A DNA stretch of 64,000 bases from Sequoia sempervirens (GCA_007258455.2 VDFB02000003.1:38477084-38541083); one strand, 5' to 3'; positions 31,674 to 43,597 are shown, counted from the stretch's first letter. Made by a program: numbers and translations. The notes: generated by a model not told the origin, from the sequence alone.

Positions 31674-32966
31674 ATGGGTGATAACAACAATAATGTTGGA
31701 AGAAATCAACGACATCCACCCCCATTACCTTGGGGTAACATCATTGGACCTTTGGCTTTGTAGGAACATCATGAATTGCCTAAGGGGTCGAGGAAGCACT
31801 TTCCATGGTTTCACGGCGATGGGACTCAACACCCTGATGATCATCTTTCCACCTTCTCAATGGCCTGCGCCATCTTGCATGTGGAACATGAAGACATCGC
31901 AGTGCGTCTCTTTGTGGAGACTCTTGTTGAGAATGCTGCTGATTGGTTCAATCATTTGGAACTGGGCATTATCACAAGTTGGGTGACTATGATTGAGAAA
32001 TTCTTGGCGAGATTCAAGCCCACTGAAGATAGTCATTTGTTGTTTTCCCAACTTGTAAATTCAAAGATGGAGAGCAACGAGCCCATGAGAGAGTTTGTAG
32101 CAAGATTTAATCATCTTGTTACACGACTTTATTTTACACTTAATACATCACCAAAGATTCTAATGTGTTGCTTCATAAATGCTCTTCCATCAGAGATAGC
32201 CTTCTTCTTGAAGACGACAAAAGAAATAGCATTGACGGATGCACAAAGACATGCCATTGAGTTGGAAGATAATATGATAACTTCTGGCATAATGAAGAAG
32301 AATTCAATCAGGCCTCTGGTTCAGAATTCTACAGATCCACTGCTACAGAAGGTAGCCAATGAGATGCACGCACTACCACCACCACAATATCAACCTCAAC
32401 AACAGTATCAACCTCAGCAGCCGTATCATCCACAGAGAAGTGATTTTCAGCCTTACAACAGTTATAGGCCATGGTTGCCAGCACCTACACCAAGACAAAC
32501 AGTTGAAGTTGCACCACACGCAGTATTTTGTTCCTTTCATGATATCGATGAACATACCAGTTCTACATGTCCTGAGAACTTAAGAATGAATTAGATTATG
32601 GGATATGTTGATGTTGCACCCAGTTCCAGTTTCGTCCCAACACCAAGTTTGAATGTTGTCTTACCACAGACGGACAACTTCGATGGTGACTCCGCAGCGG
32701 GATATTTTGAACCCGTTATTGAAGAAAAAGAATACCTCTACCACCGCTCTCTTGTAGCAAATCATGAAAGACACTCTTTTCCTATGTTTACAGGTGCTTT
32801 GCACTTGCAAGTACAAAAAGAAGAAGAGAGGCGAAGAGCTAAAGAACAAGTTAAAGAAGCGATTGCTCAAGACTCATTTCCAGCCAAGTTTGACATTGTA
32901 GACTCCTTGATGAAGACAAAAGTGCAGATTTCTCAGTTGGAATATCTTCGTGATCATCCTGAGTAG
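31674..32966 (+). pseudogene. Element B gag
   Basis: ATG at 31674 (MGDNNNNVGRNQRHPP). There is one in-frame TAG at 31760-31762, then an open frame to 32594. The capsid-type retrotransposon gag domain is clear (FHGDGTQHPDDHLSTF, LFVETLVENAADWFNHLELG, FLARFKPTED, EPMREFVARFNHL, CFINALPSEI). A Gln/Pro/Tyr-rich stretch (32380-32470) follows, then a C-x2-H-x4-H-x4-C knuckle (CSFHDIDEHTSSTC). After a TAG at 32592 the same polyprotein continues to 32966 with a charged helical segment (QVQKEEERRRAKEQVKEAI). Confidence 0.85.
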
Positions 32967-33017
32967 CTGGACAAAATAATACAACATGCGAAGAAAGAAG
33001 CTTCAATTTAGCCTACA

Positions 33018-33524
33018 TTGCTCGAGTCATCTGTTCCAGTGAAAGAAAAGCCTAAACCTTTCTATATATCTTTGTATATAGGAGGATTTAAACTGAGCAA
33101 TTGTATCAATGATTTAGGAGCCTCAGACAATGCAATGCCTCTACAAGTGATGAAAGCATTGGGACTCTCGTGCACAGAAACTCAGAACGAGTGTTATTCA
33201 CTTCAGTCTGAGTCGGTACCATTGGTCGAACAAATGAAGGACACTCAAGTAAGGCTAACAGCTTGTCCAGAGAAGAAGATAAAGATGAATATCCTAGTGG
33301 CTGACATTCCACCCAGCTATGGGATGTTGTTGAGCCGAAGCTTCTGCAGAGATCTTGGTGGTGCAATGCAGTTAGATTCGTCATCTACAATCATTCCTGT
33401 GGAGGAAGAAAAAAACAAGATAGAACCTGAACCCAAATGCCAATTCATGGTGGTGAAAATCCCAAACCTCCCACCCCAAATTTTGTATCAAGGAACGGGT
33501 CTCGATAATTATGTGACGTTGTAA
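33018..33524 (+). pseudogene. Element B aspartic protease
   Basis: KPFYISLYIGGFKLSNCIND followed by LGASDNAMPLQVMKALGL. The D-L-G-A-S active site is the usual form in Tat/Athila-type elements. Then CPEKKIKMNILVADIPPSYG and LLSRSFCRDLGG end the fold. The protease would cut Gag-Pol. A TAA at 33522 closes this frame, and the RNase H domain follows at once. Confidence 0.82.
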
Positions 33525-33535
33525 GAGATAGAAAG

Positions 33536-34160
33536 TGAAGACCAGAACATTGCTTGTCTAGAAAAGAGACCGACAGAGGATGAAAATTTATGGACAATAA
33601 AGTTCAATGGGGGTGGTTCTAATACAAAATCAGGAACAGGGGAAGTGATCATCTCCCCTAAAGAACAATTGTACCCATTGTCATATGGCCTGCAATTGGA
33701 ATTCACTGAAACTAAAAAAGAGGCACTTTTATTAGGCCTCAAAAATGTCGAAGACATGGGAATTGAACTCCCATGTGTTAAAGGGGATGTGGAGCTGATC
33801 GATGAGCCAATCAAAGGATATTTCCAGGTCAGAAAGGATCATCTACGACATTATAGAAATTGGGTGTGGAACGCGATTGATTGGTTTGAAGAGTTCAACA
33901 ACAGAGACATCCCAAAGATCAGAGACATCCCAAAGATCGACAACAGAGTCATCCCGAAGATGAACGACAAAAAAGTTGGTGACTCAGTGGTACCTTCTTC
34001 CTTCCTTGCACCATATTCTAACTTTTGTCAAGGAACCTCTGGCTAGACGTATGAAGATATGAGAATCTTCATCCCTGAAGATTTTTCTCCTACGATACCC
34101 AAGAGAAGAGAAGTAAAGCCTTTCCGGCAGAAACGACATCCTTCAGAGGTGGAGTAAATT
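33536..34160 (+). pseudogene. Element B aRNH-type RNase H domain directly after protease
   Basis: NLWTIKFNGGGSNTKSGTGE, VIISPKEQLYPLSYGLQLEF, KKEALLLGLKNVEDMGIE, then VKGDVELIDEPIKGYFQVRKDHLRHYRN and WNAIDWFEEFNN. This is the order of the archaeal-type RNase H of Tat elements (FDGA..ISP..NNEAEYEAL..GI..GDSELV..QV...HLRPYR). The first catalytic Asp is Asn (KFNGG), and the block around the second is shortened. It is followed by a short repeat (RDIPKI twice, then NRVIPKM), a TAG near 34046 and PKRREVKPFRQKR, and then ends. RT, gypsy RNase H and integrase are missing. Confidence 0.72.
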
Positions 34161-34491
34161 TTCTGTGAATATTTTCCTTTATGTTTTCGTGATGTGTTTC
34201 CCCTTTCCATGATGTGATCGTTATGTTGTGTTTCCCCTTTCCGTAACAGTCCTGTCGTATTTTAGGTGATTAGGAGTCTTGTTTTAGGTGATTTGTAGGG
34301 AAGTCTAACTATTAGGTGATTATAGGAAGTCCTGTTTTAGGTGACTTAGGGAAAGTCTTGCAAATAGTTGATTAGGAAATGATGTTGACTCCGATACCCA
34401 ATGGACAAGGCACTGTTCTATGCTCAAACTTCAAAGATTCTATGGTTCTCCTATGTCGTAAGTATCTGCCATGGTCCCCAAACAGAGCCAA
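34161..34491 (+). other. Element B 3' non-coding tail with GTGATTAGG-like repeats and CCAATGGA box
   Basis: There are two TTTCCCCTTTCC segments and four short TTAGGTGAxTTAGG-type repeats (34263-34370), then ACTCCGATACCCAATGGACAAGG (box CCCAATGGA at 34398-34406) and the LTR-proximal tract CCCCAAACAGAGCCAA. Confidence 0.6.
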
Positions 34492-35084
34492 TGTTGTACC
34501 CCAAATTTAAAATTTTTGTTACACTTAGACATTTTGAAGAAATGAGTAAAAGTCTTGTTAAATTAGTCAAAAAGGTCAAAATATGGGTTTGCATGTCTTG
34601 CATGAGGGGTAAAATCTTGAAATTCTAAAAATATAACAATCTGGGTCTGCTTAAAGCAGCTTAATCTACAAAACCCAGATCTCAGTTTTTCATCCCTACT
34701 TTTTAGGAAAACTGTTATTTTTAGAAGTTTTCTAAAAATAGTAACTTTTTCTAGGTTTTTATGGGTTTCTTTCGAAACGGATACTGGAAAAACTTTCTAA
34801 AAATAGAAAGTTGGTCTGTTAGAGTTCAAACTGATTTTGATTGGCTCAAAATACTTCCATATTAGGCTCATGCAGTCAGAATCTCAAAATAATCAGTTTT
34901 GCCCTACTAGGTCTATTCTGCTTTTTCAGAAGCATAATAGGAGCTCTGAGGTCATCAATGGAGGTCAGTCAGCTGCCAGGCATTAGATTCAACACTTAGG
35001 GATTCAACAGAAGGTGAGTTGGTGAGCAAGCACGAAGAACGAAGAAGGAGATGAAGATTGTGAAAATTTTCTAACATTGCTTAT

Positions 35085-36500
35085 CATGGGCGCCCCAGGA
35101 GAGAATAGGTGCCCATCTTTTTAGCACATTAAATGTTGAAATTAGGGTTTATGCCTCCAATCAAATTTGCTCAGTCTTCTTCCAGCTTCGCAATGAATCC
35201 AACGGTGCAGTCATCAGATCATCCAGTCGTCCGGGGTTTGAGATCAAACAGGGAGGATCCAAACAGAAGTCAGAATGAAAAATATGAAAATCATGAAAAT
35301 TTGATCAAGTCTGGGAACTTTGGGCACCTCTGGTGAAGAAGGGCACCCAACTTTTTGAAGGGGAAAATCTAGCAGTTAGGATTTGCTAAAGTGCTCAATC
35401 TCTCCGGAATTCAGTCTGCTTCGCAATGAATATCTTTGTCTAGGCATCCGACTGGTTATCCTCTAGCAAATTCAGATCAAAGGTGAGGGTATAGAATAAA
35501 GGTTTCAAACTCTGAAAGATGGAAAGTGAAAAATGGCTAAGTCTGGATGGTTTGGGTGCCCCAAAAGGAAATAGGCGCCCTTGTTTTTTAGTGTCCAAAC
35601 AGATGAATCTACCAGTGAAGCTCTAATGTGACTTCATCAAATTTGATCAAGCTTTCCAACAAGATCTCCAACACATCAATCTGAGATGGCAGTCGTCAGA
35701 TGCAAAAGGTTGAACAGAGGGTTTGACGAGAGTGAAATTTTGAAAATCAAAAGCAAGGTGAAAATTCAAGAAAATATTCTAAGTATGGTAGACTTGGGTG
35801 CCCCCAGCCAAGAAGGGCGCCCAAGATTTTGAAGGCCCAAATCTAACTTTTTGGCGAAGTAACTCCCAAAGAACCCCCTCCAAAATCTTCTCAGCTTCGC
35901 GACAAGCCCAACCATCAATCAATCCGAGCTCCGGAACACTAGATCAGGCAGGATCATCTATAGAAGAGAAAGTGGTGAAGATATCATAAAAATGGCTAAG
36001 TCTGGTCAAGTTGAGTGCCCCTGGAGAGAAAGGGCACCCAAGATTTTGAGCTTTGAGATAATGGAATTCGTCAATAAAGCATCTAAGATCATCTCGTCCA
36101 TTTCATCCAAGCTATCTAGTGAACTTGTCAGCCAGTCAATCAGATCATCGTAGCTCCCAGAATCAAGATTTCATCAGAAGATCAAAGGGAAATGAAGAAC
36201 TTGAAAATCATGCAAAAATGGCTTACACTGTGAAAGTTCGGAGCCCTTGGAGGAAATAGGCTCCCATGAATTTGAAGGTCAAAACGAAGTTTTTCGCCAA
36301 AGGTGCCTCCAGAACAATCTTCTCAAGATTAGTCAGGCTACGCGATGAATCATCCAACTCATTCATCGGATCAATCTGGAAGCCAGAGATCGAGGTCAAA
36401 CCAGGGGTCAAAATGAAAGAAAAGTTGAAAATTCTCAAAAAAGTGGCTAACTCTGGAGAAAATGGGCGCCCCTAGCCAAGAAGGGAGCCCAACTTTCAAT
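35085..36500 (+). repeat. Seven-unit paired-palindrome array, 3' LTR copy of B
   Basis: The same seven units as in the 5' LTR, starting near 35089, 35324, 35554, 35796, 36014, 36239 and 36464. Several GGGCGCCC sites have changed at the CpG (GGGTGCCC, GGGCACCC), as expected from cytosine deamination. Confidence 0.85.
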
Positions 36501-38026
36501 GCCTTAGTAGAATTTTCAAAATTTTCAAAATTTCAAAGATGGCAAGAGGAAGAGGATGTCCAAGTTCATTGAACAGGCCAATTTTAGGGTCTTGAAGATA
36601 AAAGCAAAAGAAAGCAAACCTATTTCAAACCCTAAGTCTATTTAATACATCATTTCAATATAAAATTCATCATTTTTGCAGGTGGCGTCCCAAGGGGAAG
36701 GTTGGAGCAACAAGTTTGAAGATTTTTTTATGATTCAAGAACTCAATTTTGTTGGTTATTCATCAAATTTTTTAGACTAGCAAGAATAAGGCCTTGCTTT
36801 TTCAAGCTTTTTCATCTAGAAGATCAAATTTTTCAAGAAGGCCATGGTTTTCAATTTTTAGCCATTTGGGTCTTTTCATCTCATTCTTCTGAAGAAATTT
36901 TCAAGAAATTTTCATCAAGTTGCAGCAACTAATTTTTGTTTGCATGTCAGTGAAATCCTCAGGGTTTACAAATTTTGATCATCTAGGTCCTCTCAAACCA
37001 GTCTTCTGAAGAAAACCCATATCACAGCTTTTTGAAGAAAATTTCAAATTCTAGGGTTGGCTGCTTTTTTGATCAGCCATAAGTGTTTTTCAAATCTGAT
37101 CAACTAGGTCCATTTCTATTTGTATTATGAACAAAACCCAGGTGCCAGCTTTTTCGGTAAAAAATTGAAGAAATTAGGGCTTGCTACTTTTTCAGTTTAA
37201 ATTCAAAATTTTCAAAAACAAACAATCTAGGTTGTATTGCAACGAAATTCTAAGCAAAACCCATATCTCAGAAAAAATTCCAAAAATTTGTCCGTTTGAG
37301 GCCGAAAAACCAGCATTCTAAAAATAGAAAGTTGCTCAAAACTTGTCTAAACATAGGCGATTTTACAGTCATTCTTCAAGGTTTTCAATATGGAGTACAC
37401 TCCCCTTGAGTTTAAGACCAAATCAACACTATATCAAAACTTCATCATCTCAGCTGAAGAACACGAGGAGGTGTGATATGAGAAAAAGGAAAGGTATCAG
37501 AAAAGAGTTGTGCAATACTCTTCTGATGGAAATCAAGAAAGGTGTCAGAAACATAAAGTTGTAGAGCCGCCAAGTTATCAATTTGTGAGTCATCTTTTGG
37601 GGCAGCGATGTTTTTCAAGAACAAAACTCATAAAAGAGTTGAAGAAGTGAAAAATTCTCTAAGTTTGATCATAGAAGGCGAAGAGATCTTGGAGGATCAT
37701 AATATTGCCTTAGATAGTATCAATGCACCTGACCAAGACCTAGTTTCCTACTTTTTAGCGGATATGATTGAGATTTAAAGCAACTTTCATCTAGAAGCTT
37801 TCTTTCCGCTTTCTTTCTATTCTTGGAACGATTCTTATCCATTCTTTGAAGAAGAGAAAGAAGATAAATGTAATAGTTGGCATTTCCCGCTTTTCTTGCT
37901 TTCTTAGGTGTTAGATGTTATCTTCTTTCTAGATTTAGAAATAAAGCTTGCTTGTTGAGCAAGCCCTAGATTGTGAAAGCAAGGAGATTTTAGGGTTCCC
38001 TACTCCTCTGCTTGCCTATAAATAAG

Positions 38027-38034
38027 AGCCTTTG
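38027..38034 (+). promoter_or_regulatory. TATA box of the B 3' LTR
   Basis: TATAAATA in GCCTATAAATAAGAGCC, co-linear with 30856-30863. Confidence 0.6.
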
Positions 38035-38724
38035 CGCATTAGTTTTCTGGAATGGTTATTGTGATAGAAAATTGCCGAGTCTCTTTTAGCCAGCAAGCTG
38101 TTATTCAGTGTCAGTTCACTTGTGTTTATGATAGCGAATTGTTGAGTCTCTTTTAGCCAACAAGTAGTTGTTGTAATCATTGTCCCTTTTGTCTAAGAAC
38201 AAGTTTGCAAGCCTCTTTAGCTGCAAGTTCTTGTTCCGTGCATGTGTTAGGATAATCTTTGTTCCAAAAGTTTGAGAAATAAAATCATGAGCCTCCTTTG
38301 CCTTGGTCTAATGTCTCAAATTTTTGTTATTTGTGTTTTGCTTTTATGATCTTAATTTCAGCTTACATTTAAGTGTGTAGATGTTTGTTGGAAAAGAGTT
38401 TATTGAAGCACTTTGTTAGAGAATCAACCTTGTTCATTTCTAGTTTCTCTTGCTCTGCGTATTACTTGAGAAGTTAGAAACGTCTTTAGCTTAAGTTAGT
38501 CATAGTTGAAGTTCTTAAATCAGAAAATCTTAGCTGCGACATTTGTGTTTTATAAACCTTGTGCTCTAGCTGATCAAAAAGATAGGCAACTTAGTTCTTA
38601 GTTTACTTTCTTTCAACACCATCAGTGAGAGGGAGCTTCCCCTCCTAATTTGAAGAGAAGTTTTACTGTGCATAGCTGTCCATTTCAAATACGCATTCCA
38701 GAGGTGTGATTTTAAATGCCAACA

Positions 38725-39337
38725 AGTCTCAAAAGTCTACACATAGGCAAATATCTGCATTTTTCTTTCAGACCAGGACCAAATTTGATACCCACGTGCT
38801 ATGCTTGATTGAGAAGACAATCTGTGACTGAATTAGCTTCGTTAATTCTTGCACCATTAGCCCTTCAATCTCTGGATTAACTGGTCTTTGTTTTTGGTGG
38901 ACAAGCTTTGCACCTTCAGCCAGCTCTATTGTGTGTTGAATGATATCAAGATCATATCCCTTGAGGTCGGCATATGACCAGGCCACGACTCCTTCATATT
39001 TATCGCAAAAGCCAATAAGTCTTTATTTATCGCGATGCGGGACGTCCTTCCCGACTTTTAGATTTCTTCCATCTCCGACCTGTAAGTCTGCATAGTCACT
39101 TTTGTCTACTACAAACTTCCGCTTGTCATTTCTTGCATCATCACAATCGAAAAGGTTTTTGAGCGTGACTAATCCTTTTGAAAGCTTTTTGGATTTCAGC
39201 TGGATGATCTGTCCTTCATAGGATTCAACAATCTTCGATTGGAGTTGGTTAATAAACTCTCCCGACTGTTGGATGAATGAGACAATGTGTTCATCGCTAT
39301 CAAACACTTGCCATCTTTGGTCATTGTATGAAATCAT
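38725..39337 (-). pseudogene. Element D reverse transcriptase, N-terminal part and leader
   Basis: Minus strand: a charged linker (LVTLKNLFDCDDARNDKRKF), VAWSYADLKGYDLDIIQHTI, a PVNPEIEGLMVQELTKLIQ block, STWVSNLVLV and DICLCVDF-stop-DL. These match the RT entry of Tat elements (PIKQKxRPxxP..., WVSNIVPV.., RVCVDFRDLN). TGA codons stand at VLV-stop and VDF-stop, the latter where Arg is usual (CGA to TGA). It continues at 24713 across B. Confidence 0.82.
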
Positions 39338-39927
39338 CGATTGGACTATTACTTGTACGGAGTGTTTGTTGTGAATGAGATTAGAGACAGGGTCAAACTA
39401 AGATCTGATCGACGCCATGTGATCGGCATCTGCATTTTTTTCTCTGGGCATCATCTGAATGTTGAAGACTTCAAAACCCTCAATCAGGTCCCAAACTCGG
39501 TGTCTGTAGGATCACTAACATTCTTTTTCACAGAGATAGCTCGGACTTGATTGACTACTAGTTCAAAATCTTTGAACAACATCAATTGCTTAATGCCCAT
39601 CTGTTCTGCAAGGTTGATACCTTGCACTAGTCCTTCGTATTCAACCTCATTGTTTGAATAGGAAAACTGGAAGTAGAAAGACCTCAGTGTCTTTTCATTT
39701 TGTGGGGATATTAAACATATCCCAGCTCTTGCGCCAGTCTTGCATCTTGCTCCTTCGAAGTGCAACGTCCACAGTTTTGAGGCTTGATAGCCTTTAGATT
39801 CTTTGACAACCCTAGGGAGCACTTGATCTTCATCGTAGATGACATAGGTGCCCAACCCGGTAGCATGGTAGTTGTCGAAAGGGTCGGTATCTATATGTTC
39901 ACTTAGGAGAACATCTTTTTTTATCAT
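39338..39927 (-). pseudogene. Element D aRNH-type RNase H domain, upstream of RT
   Basis: Minus strand: KLWTLHFEGARCKTGARAG, ICLISPQNEK, FQFSYSNNEVEYEGLVQGIN, MGIKQLMLFKDFELVVNQV. Then, after a stop and frame change, FEVFNIQMMPREKNADADHM. This is a complete aRNH-type domain: FDGA, ISP, NNEAEYEAL, GDSELVVNQV and a final PREKN-ADAL helix. The first Asp is Glu (HFEGA), and GDSE reads KDFE. The RT leader follows it directly, so the order is protease, aRNH, RT. Confidence 0.78.
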
Positions 39928-39957
39928 TACGGTCTCTAGTCACTTTTTCATTTTCTA

Positions 39958-40460
39958 TTAGCTCAACATTTCTTGCTTGGTGATAGAGGTGTGCGCGACT
40001 TCAAAATTGATCATGGCTTCATTGGCTACATGTTCCAAATGTAAAGCTTCAGATTCTATCTCCATCTTCGCACCATGCTTGGTTCTAAAGATCAAATGTG
40101 ACCAGTCCAGGGACAAATATATGCCTACCTTTGAAGTAAATTCTTGGGATAGACAGAGGTCGAACATGGGGGGAACATCTATGATCATAGTGTCATGTGG
40201 CACTGTGATACTAGGGCAAGCGAATAAGGTCAAGGGGAGTGCTTTGATGACCCCTATGGTTTTGACTCTGTTTCCATCAATCTACATCACTCCTCTTTGT
40301 AAGGGTTCATAGTTGAGTTCTAAAGCTTCAGCTATTTGTTTAGGCATAACTATGGTGCTAGCACCAGAATCAATCATGGCATTTTGTAATAATTTCTCCC
40401 CTATAATGAAAGTTAAGAAGAAGGGTTGAGGCTTCGACTTACCTCTTACTTCAGCAGGGG
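39958..40460 (-). pseudogene. Element D aspartic protease
   Basis: Minus strand: QPFFLTFIIGEKLLQNAMID then SGASTIVMPKQIAEALEL (active-site D-S-G-A-S), NGNRVKTIGVIKALPLTL, and the longer frame 40233-39958 with ITVPHDTMIIDVPPMFDLCL and SLDWSHLIFRTKHG. This is a retropepsin fold of Tat type. One TAG (near 40285) interrupts it. Confidence 0.8.
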
Positions 40461-42210
40461 CTTACATCTTCTCGAAGAGCCTTCTGTAATAGCGTCTTCT
40501 GTTCTGGGATGGCTAGAATATCCCACAGAGACACATTAGCGGATGATTTCTTCAATTGTTCCACCACATTGAAAGGTGGTGGATTCAGAGTTTTCTACTC
40601 CTTTGCTCTTATTATAATAATTTCCTTTTGTGGCTGATATTGCAGCATCACTACGAAGGTACTATGTGTCTAGTCAGGAGCACCTTTGGGTTGTGGACTG
40701 ACTAGTTGAGGGGCAACTGGTTCACCCGTAAATCTCCTCTTTGAGTAAGTGTTGTAGTCAGATTATACTTGCGACATTTTAGATGTGGATGTATTATTGG
40801 CAAACACAGCTTCTTCTTCTTTCATCCATGAGAAGAGTGCGTGGTCGAGAGCGATGTCCGCTTCTTGCTCTAGTGACATCCCTTGCATTTGCGTGGTGAG
40901 CACCGCATTGTCCATTTGCGAAGAGGTATACACAGCTTCTAGGATCTGACATTGTAGCTTGGCTACGCTGCTCTGCCACCTTTTGTTGTAGGTTGTTGTG
41001 CGAGCAATTTCGGGGCATATCTGAATCACCACAAGGGAAGCACTAGGGATTGGTGTCGTCTTCTAAGTTGCTTTGTCCTACAGTCGGCTCTTTGGTCGAA
41101 CTTAAATTAGCGCTCTATAGCAGAGTTGGTATCGATACCATTTGATTTGTTGTTTGCACCTACAAATTTTTTTGAGCGCCTCCTTGGAACTAGTTTTGTT
41201 GGTAAGAGGATCTTCCACCTTGATAATTCTGATAGGCAGGCTTCAGAGGTAATGCCTGATTGCTCTTGATAACAGTTATCTCATTGACAATATTCCACAA
41301 CATTTCCTTGAATTTGCTCATCTCCTCCTTTAAAGAGTCAGATGTAGAGGCAACATTTTGCGGCACGCTCAGATATATGTATATGGATTGGGGAGGAGTT
41401 GGTTTGCTGGTAGAAGGCATCTCCTAAGTAGGAACTGATATTTTCTGGAAACATGGGGATGATGGGCCGAGGAGGAAACTTCTCGGCATCTATCAAATTA
41501 TTCTCTACTTTAACAGTGATGCTATATGCGCCCAGGACTGTAGTTCCACCTAGAGACTGGATCATCATTGAGATGTCAATATTGATGGCCTTCAGGTAGA
41601 AAATGAGTGCCAGATCCAGCAGTGGGTGGATATCAATTTGAATCCTCTGTCAGCTTGTATGGAACCGAGCATTGAAGTCAGCCATGGCTTTGTGCGGGGC
41701 CCGCTTTATGACCGACAACTGATAATATAGCGATGACCGGTCTCCTTCATTCGAAAACATTTGATAGAAAGGTTCCCCAAGCTCATCGTAGGTACTAATA
41801 GTATTTTCTTATAATGTGCGGTACCAATCCAGTGCCTTGCCCCTGAAAGAGGTGGCAAGCAACCTTAACACCATATTTTGGGTTATAACCCCATGTACTA
41901 GGCATACATCTGTAACATCTTGCAAACGTTCGGACGATGTTTTTGAACCATCTCCAGTGAATTTAGGTATGGCCTTTAGGGCGGAAACCAGGATAGTGGC
42001 CCAAACGGCAAGCGCTACTGGTGCAACAAGAGGACTTCCAGCGTCCCACGCCACATAATTTCTACTAGCGGCAGGCAACATGGCTAGCAGAAAGGGAGGA
42101 GGAAGTGGAACGTTCACTAATTGGGTCACGGGCTGTACTGTCCCTAATGGTGGTACTAATAAACCAGGATTATTTTTTGTTTGGGACCTAGTAACAGGAT
42201 GATGGCTCAT
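40461..42210 (-). pseudogene. Element D gag
   Basis: ATG at 42210 (MSHHPVTRSQTKNNPGLL). A Pro-rich N-terminus leads to the gag core: LKAIPKFTGDGSKTSSERLQ, LRLLATSFRGKALDWYRTL, then after a stop YDELGEPFYQMFSNEGDRSS and a helical part. The Gly/Gln-rich region at 41568-41190 (YQNYQGGRSSYQQN) and segments at 41032-40763 continue it in shifted frames. At least four stops or shifts break it. Confidence 0.75.
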
Positions 42211-42238
42211 ACACCCTTTTGAAAATTTGATTCATTAA

Positions 42239-42275
42239 GCTCAGTCCCATTGAGTGTGCCAGGAAAAATAAAAAC
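42239..42275 (-). other. Primer-binding region of D
   Basis: Directly after the 5' LTR on the minus strand come GTTTTTATTTTTCC and TGGCACACTCAATGGGAC (42261-42244), the counterpart of the sites in B and C. Confidence 0.55.
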
Positions 42276-43592
42276 TATTTATGCCAAAAATTGGCAAGGT
42301 AACAACCCTTTGTGGGAAACTCAATTTATGGGGGACCTATTGCGCTAAATTGAGTGGCCTTCGGATTTTTAAAGAAGTCGTCTTCTTCTTTGAATGGGGT
42401 TTTGGAATGGAAAACAGAAGCAAATATAAAATAAATAATCTAACTAAGGCGATACATTGTAATTTTTATGAAATGCACAATAAACCTATCTTTTGGATAT
42501 AGTCTAAGGGCCTGCTTAGCAATTTATCATGTCCTAGAATAACAAAAATTAAGGATTGCAACATAAACAACTCATTCAGTGACATAAAATAATAATCATG
42601 CCCAATTACTGAAAAGAAGAGTCAGAAGACATGATCTAAACCAACAACTTACATTCAAATTATAGAAGTACGAAAAATAAACCATTTAAACAATAATGAC
42701 ACAACATAGAGTTTATCAATAGCATAAGAAACAAAGAGGCCAAACAATGGCACAATTTGTGAGTTCTTGCAATAATCTAAACAATACAAAGGCCTGGTCT
42801 CTCCAAAAAATCCTATGATTCTAAAACTGGTGAAAAAGCATATGATCTTCAAATTAAAATATTGGAACCCTTGGAACGGAACCGTAGAACTGGGAACCCC
42901 TCCCCTGGAGCAAAGAGCAGTACTTATAGCAAGCCTTCCACCACTTGGCAAGCAACAACCAAAAAGATTCAGAATTTGAGCAATGATGTCAAGGTAATGA
43001 TTTCCCTCGGCCATTGTAACAGAAAAGATTTGAGACACAACATCCGGTTTGCCTCCATTCAAGTGCATCCCCTACAAATGATGGCAGTGGTCCAGCAAAG
43101 TCTCATGTAGACAAGTGTCGCTCTTTTAGGATAGGCGATTAGAAAATGTGGCAACATCCCACAGCTCATAGTCCACTTCATCCTCTGCATTGAAGAAGTG
43201 TGCGCCGAAGAGACGCATGGAAACATTTCCCTGCTCGTATTCGATATTTCCTTCCTTCACTGAAAGCTTGCGCAAAGAGGACATGTAGCAAAATGTTTAT
43301 TGCAAACACTACTTGTGGGGCTTGCCAAATCCTTATGTGAATGGGAGCTATGTGGCACACGAGTGGGGTCCGATGAGGAAGTGATCAAAATAACCCGCGG
43401 TGACGACATGTGGGAGCATTTCAGGGGTTGATGAAAGAGCAAGGAGAAAATTCATTTGGAGAGCAATGAGCGGACACATGGCAGAAGCCATGATGACAAC
43501 CAAAAAGGGGCCGATGAAAATTGTTGAAGGCATGGGCCAACACTTAGCCAAAAATCAAACCCGAAGGGAGCATGGTGAATTTTGAATTCACA
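42276..43592 (-). repeat. Element D 5' LTR (~1317 bp)
   Basis: Co-linear with 20983-22298. The left terminal TGTTG reads TATTT here. It ends GAATTCACA at 43592, followed by the target copy and LINE2. Confidence 0.88.
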
Positions 43593-43597
43593 ATCTC

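Larger units (their letters stand above)
24719..38724 (+). mobile_element. Element B: non-autonomous Tat-like gypsy element nested in D
   Basis: A complete insertion of 14.0 kb, or 11.4 kb without solo LTR E. Target copies GGTCT (24714-24718) and AGTCT (38725-38729) flank it. Its removal restores VDF-stop-DLNRAS in the RT of D. Long LTRs of ~4.23 kb flank an internal region of only 2.9 kb that encodes gag, protease and an RNase H-like domain, with no RT or integrase, so it would depend on enzymes from other elements. Confidence 0.9.
34492..38724 (+). repeat. Element B 3' LTR (4233 bp)
   Basis: TGTTGTACCCC...AATGCCAACA with 5-bp inverted ends TGTTG/CAACA. It is co-linear with the 5' copy apart from E. 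Confidence 0.92.
20983..43592 (-). mobile_element. Element D: Tat-like Ty3/gypsy retrotransposon in LINE2
   Basis: A minus-strand element of ~8.6 kb without nested insertions. Its LTRs lie at 20983-22298 (3') and 42276-43592 (5'). The target copies GTCTT (20978-20982) and ATCTC (43593-43597) differ by two transitions. Removing the element rejoins the LINE2 frame as VFCL-QEVK. Domain order in the element's direction is PBS, gag, protease, RNase H (aRNH type), RT, gypsy RNase H, coiled-coil frame, 3' LTR. No integrase was found. Element B interrupts the RT. Confidence 0.85.
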
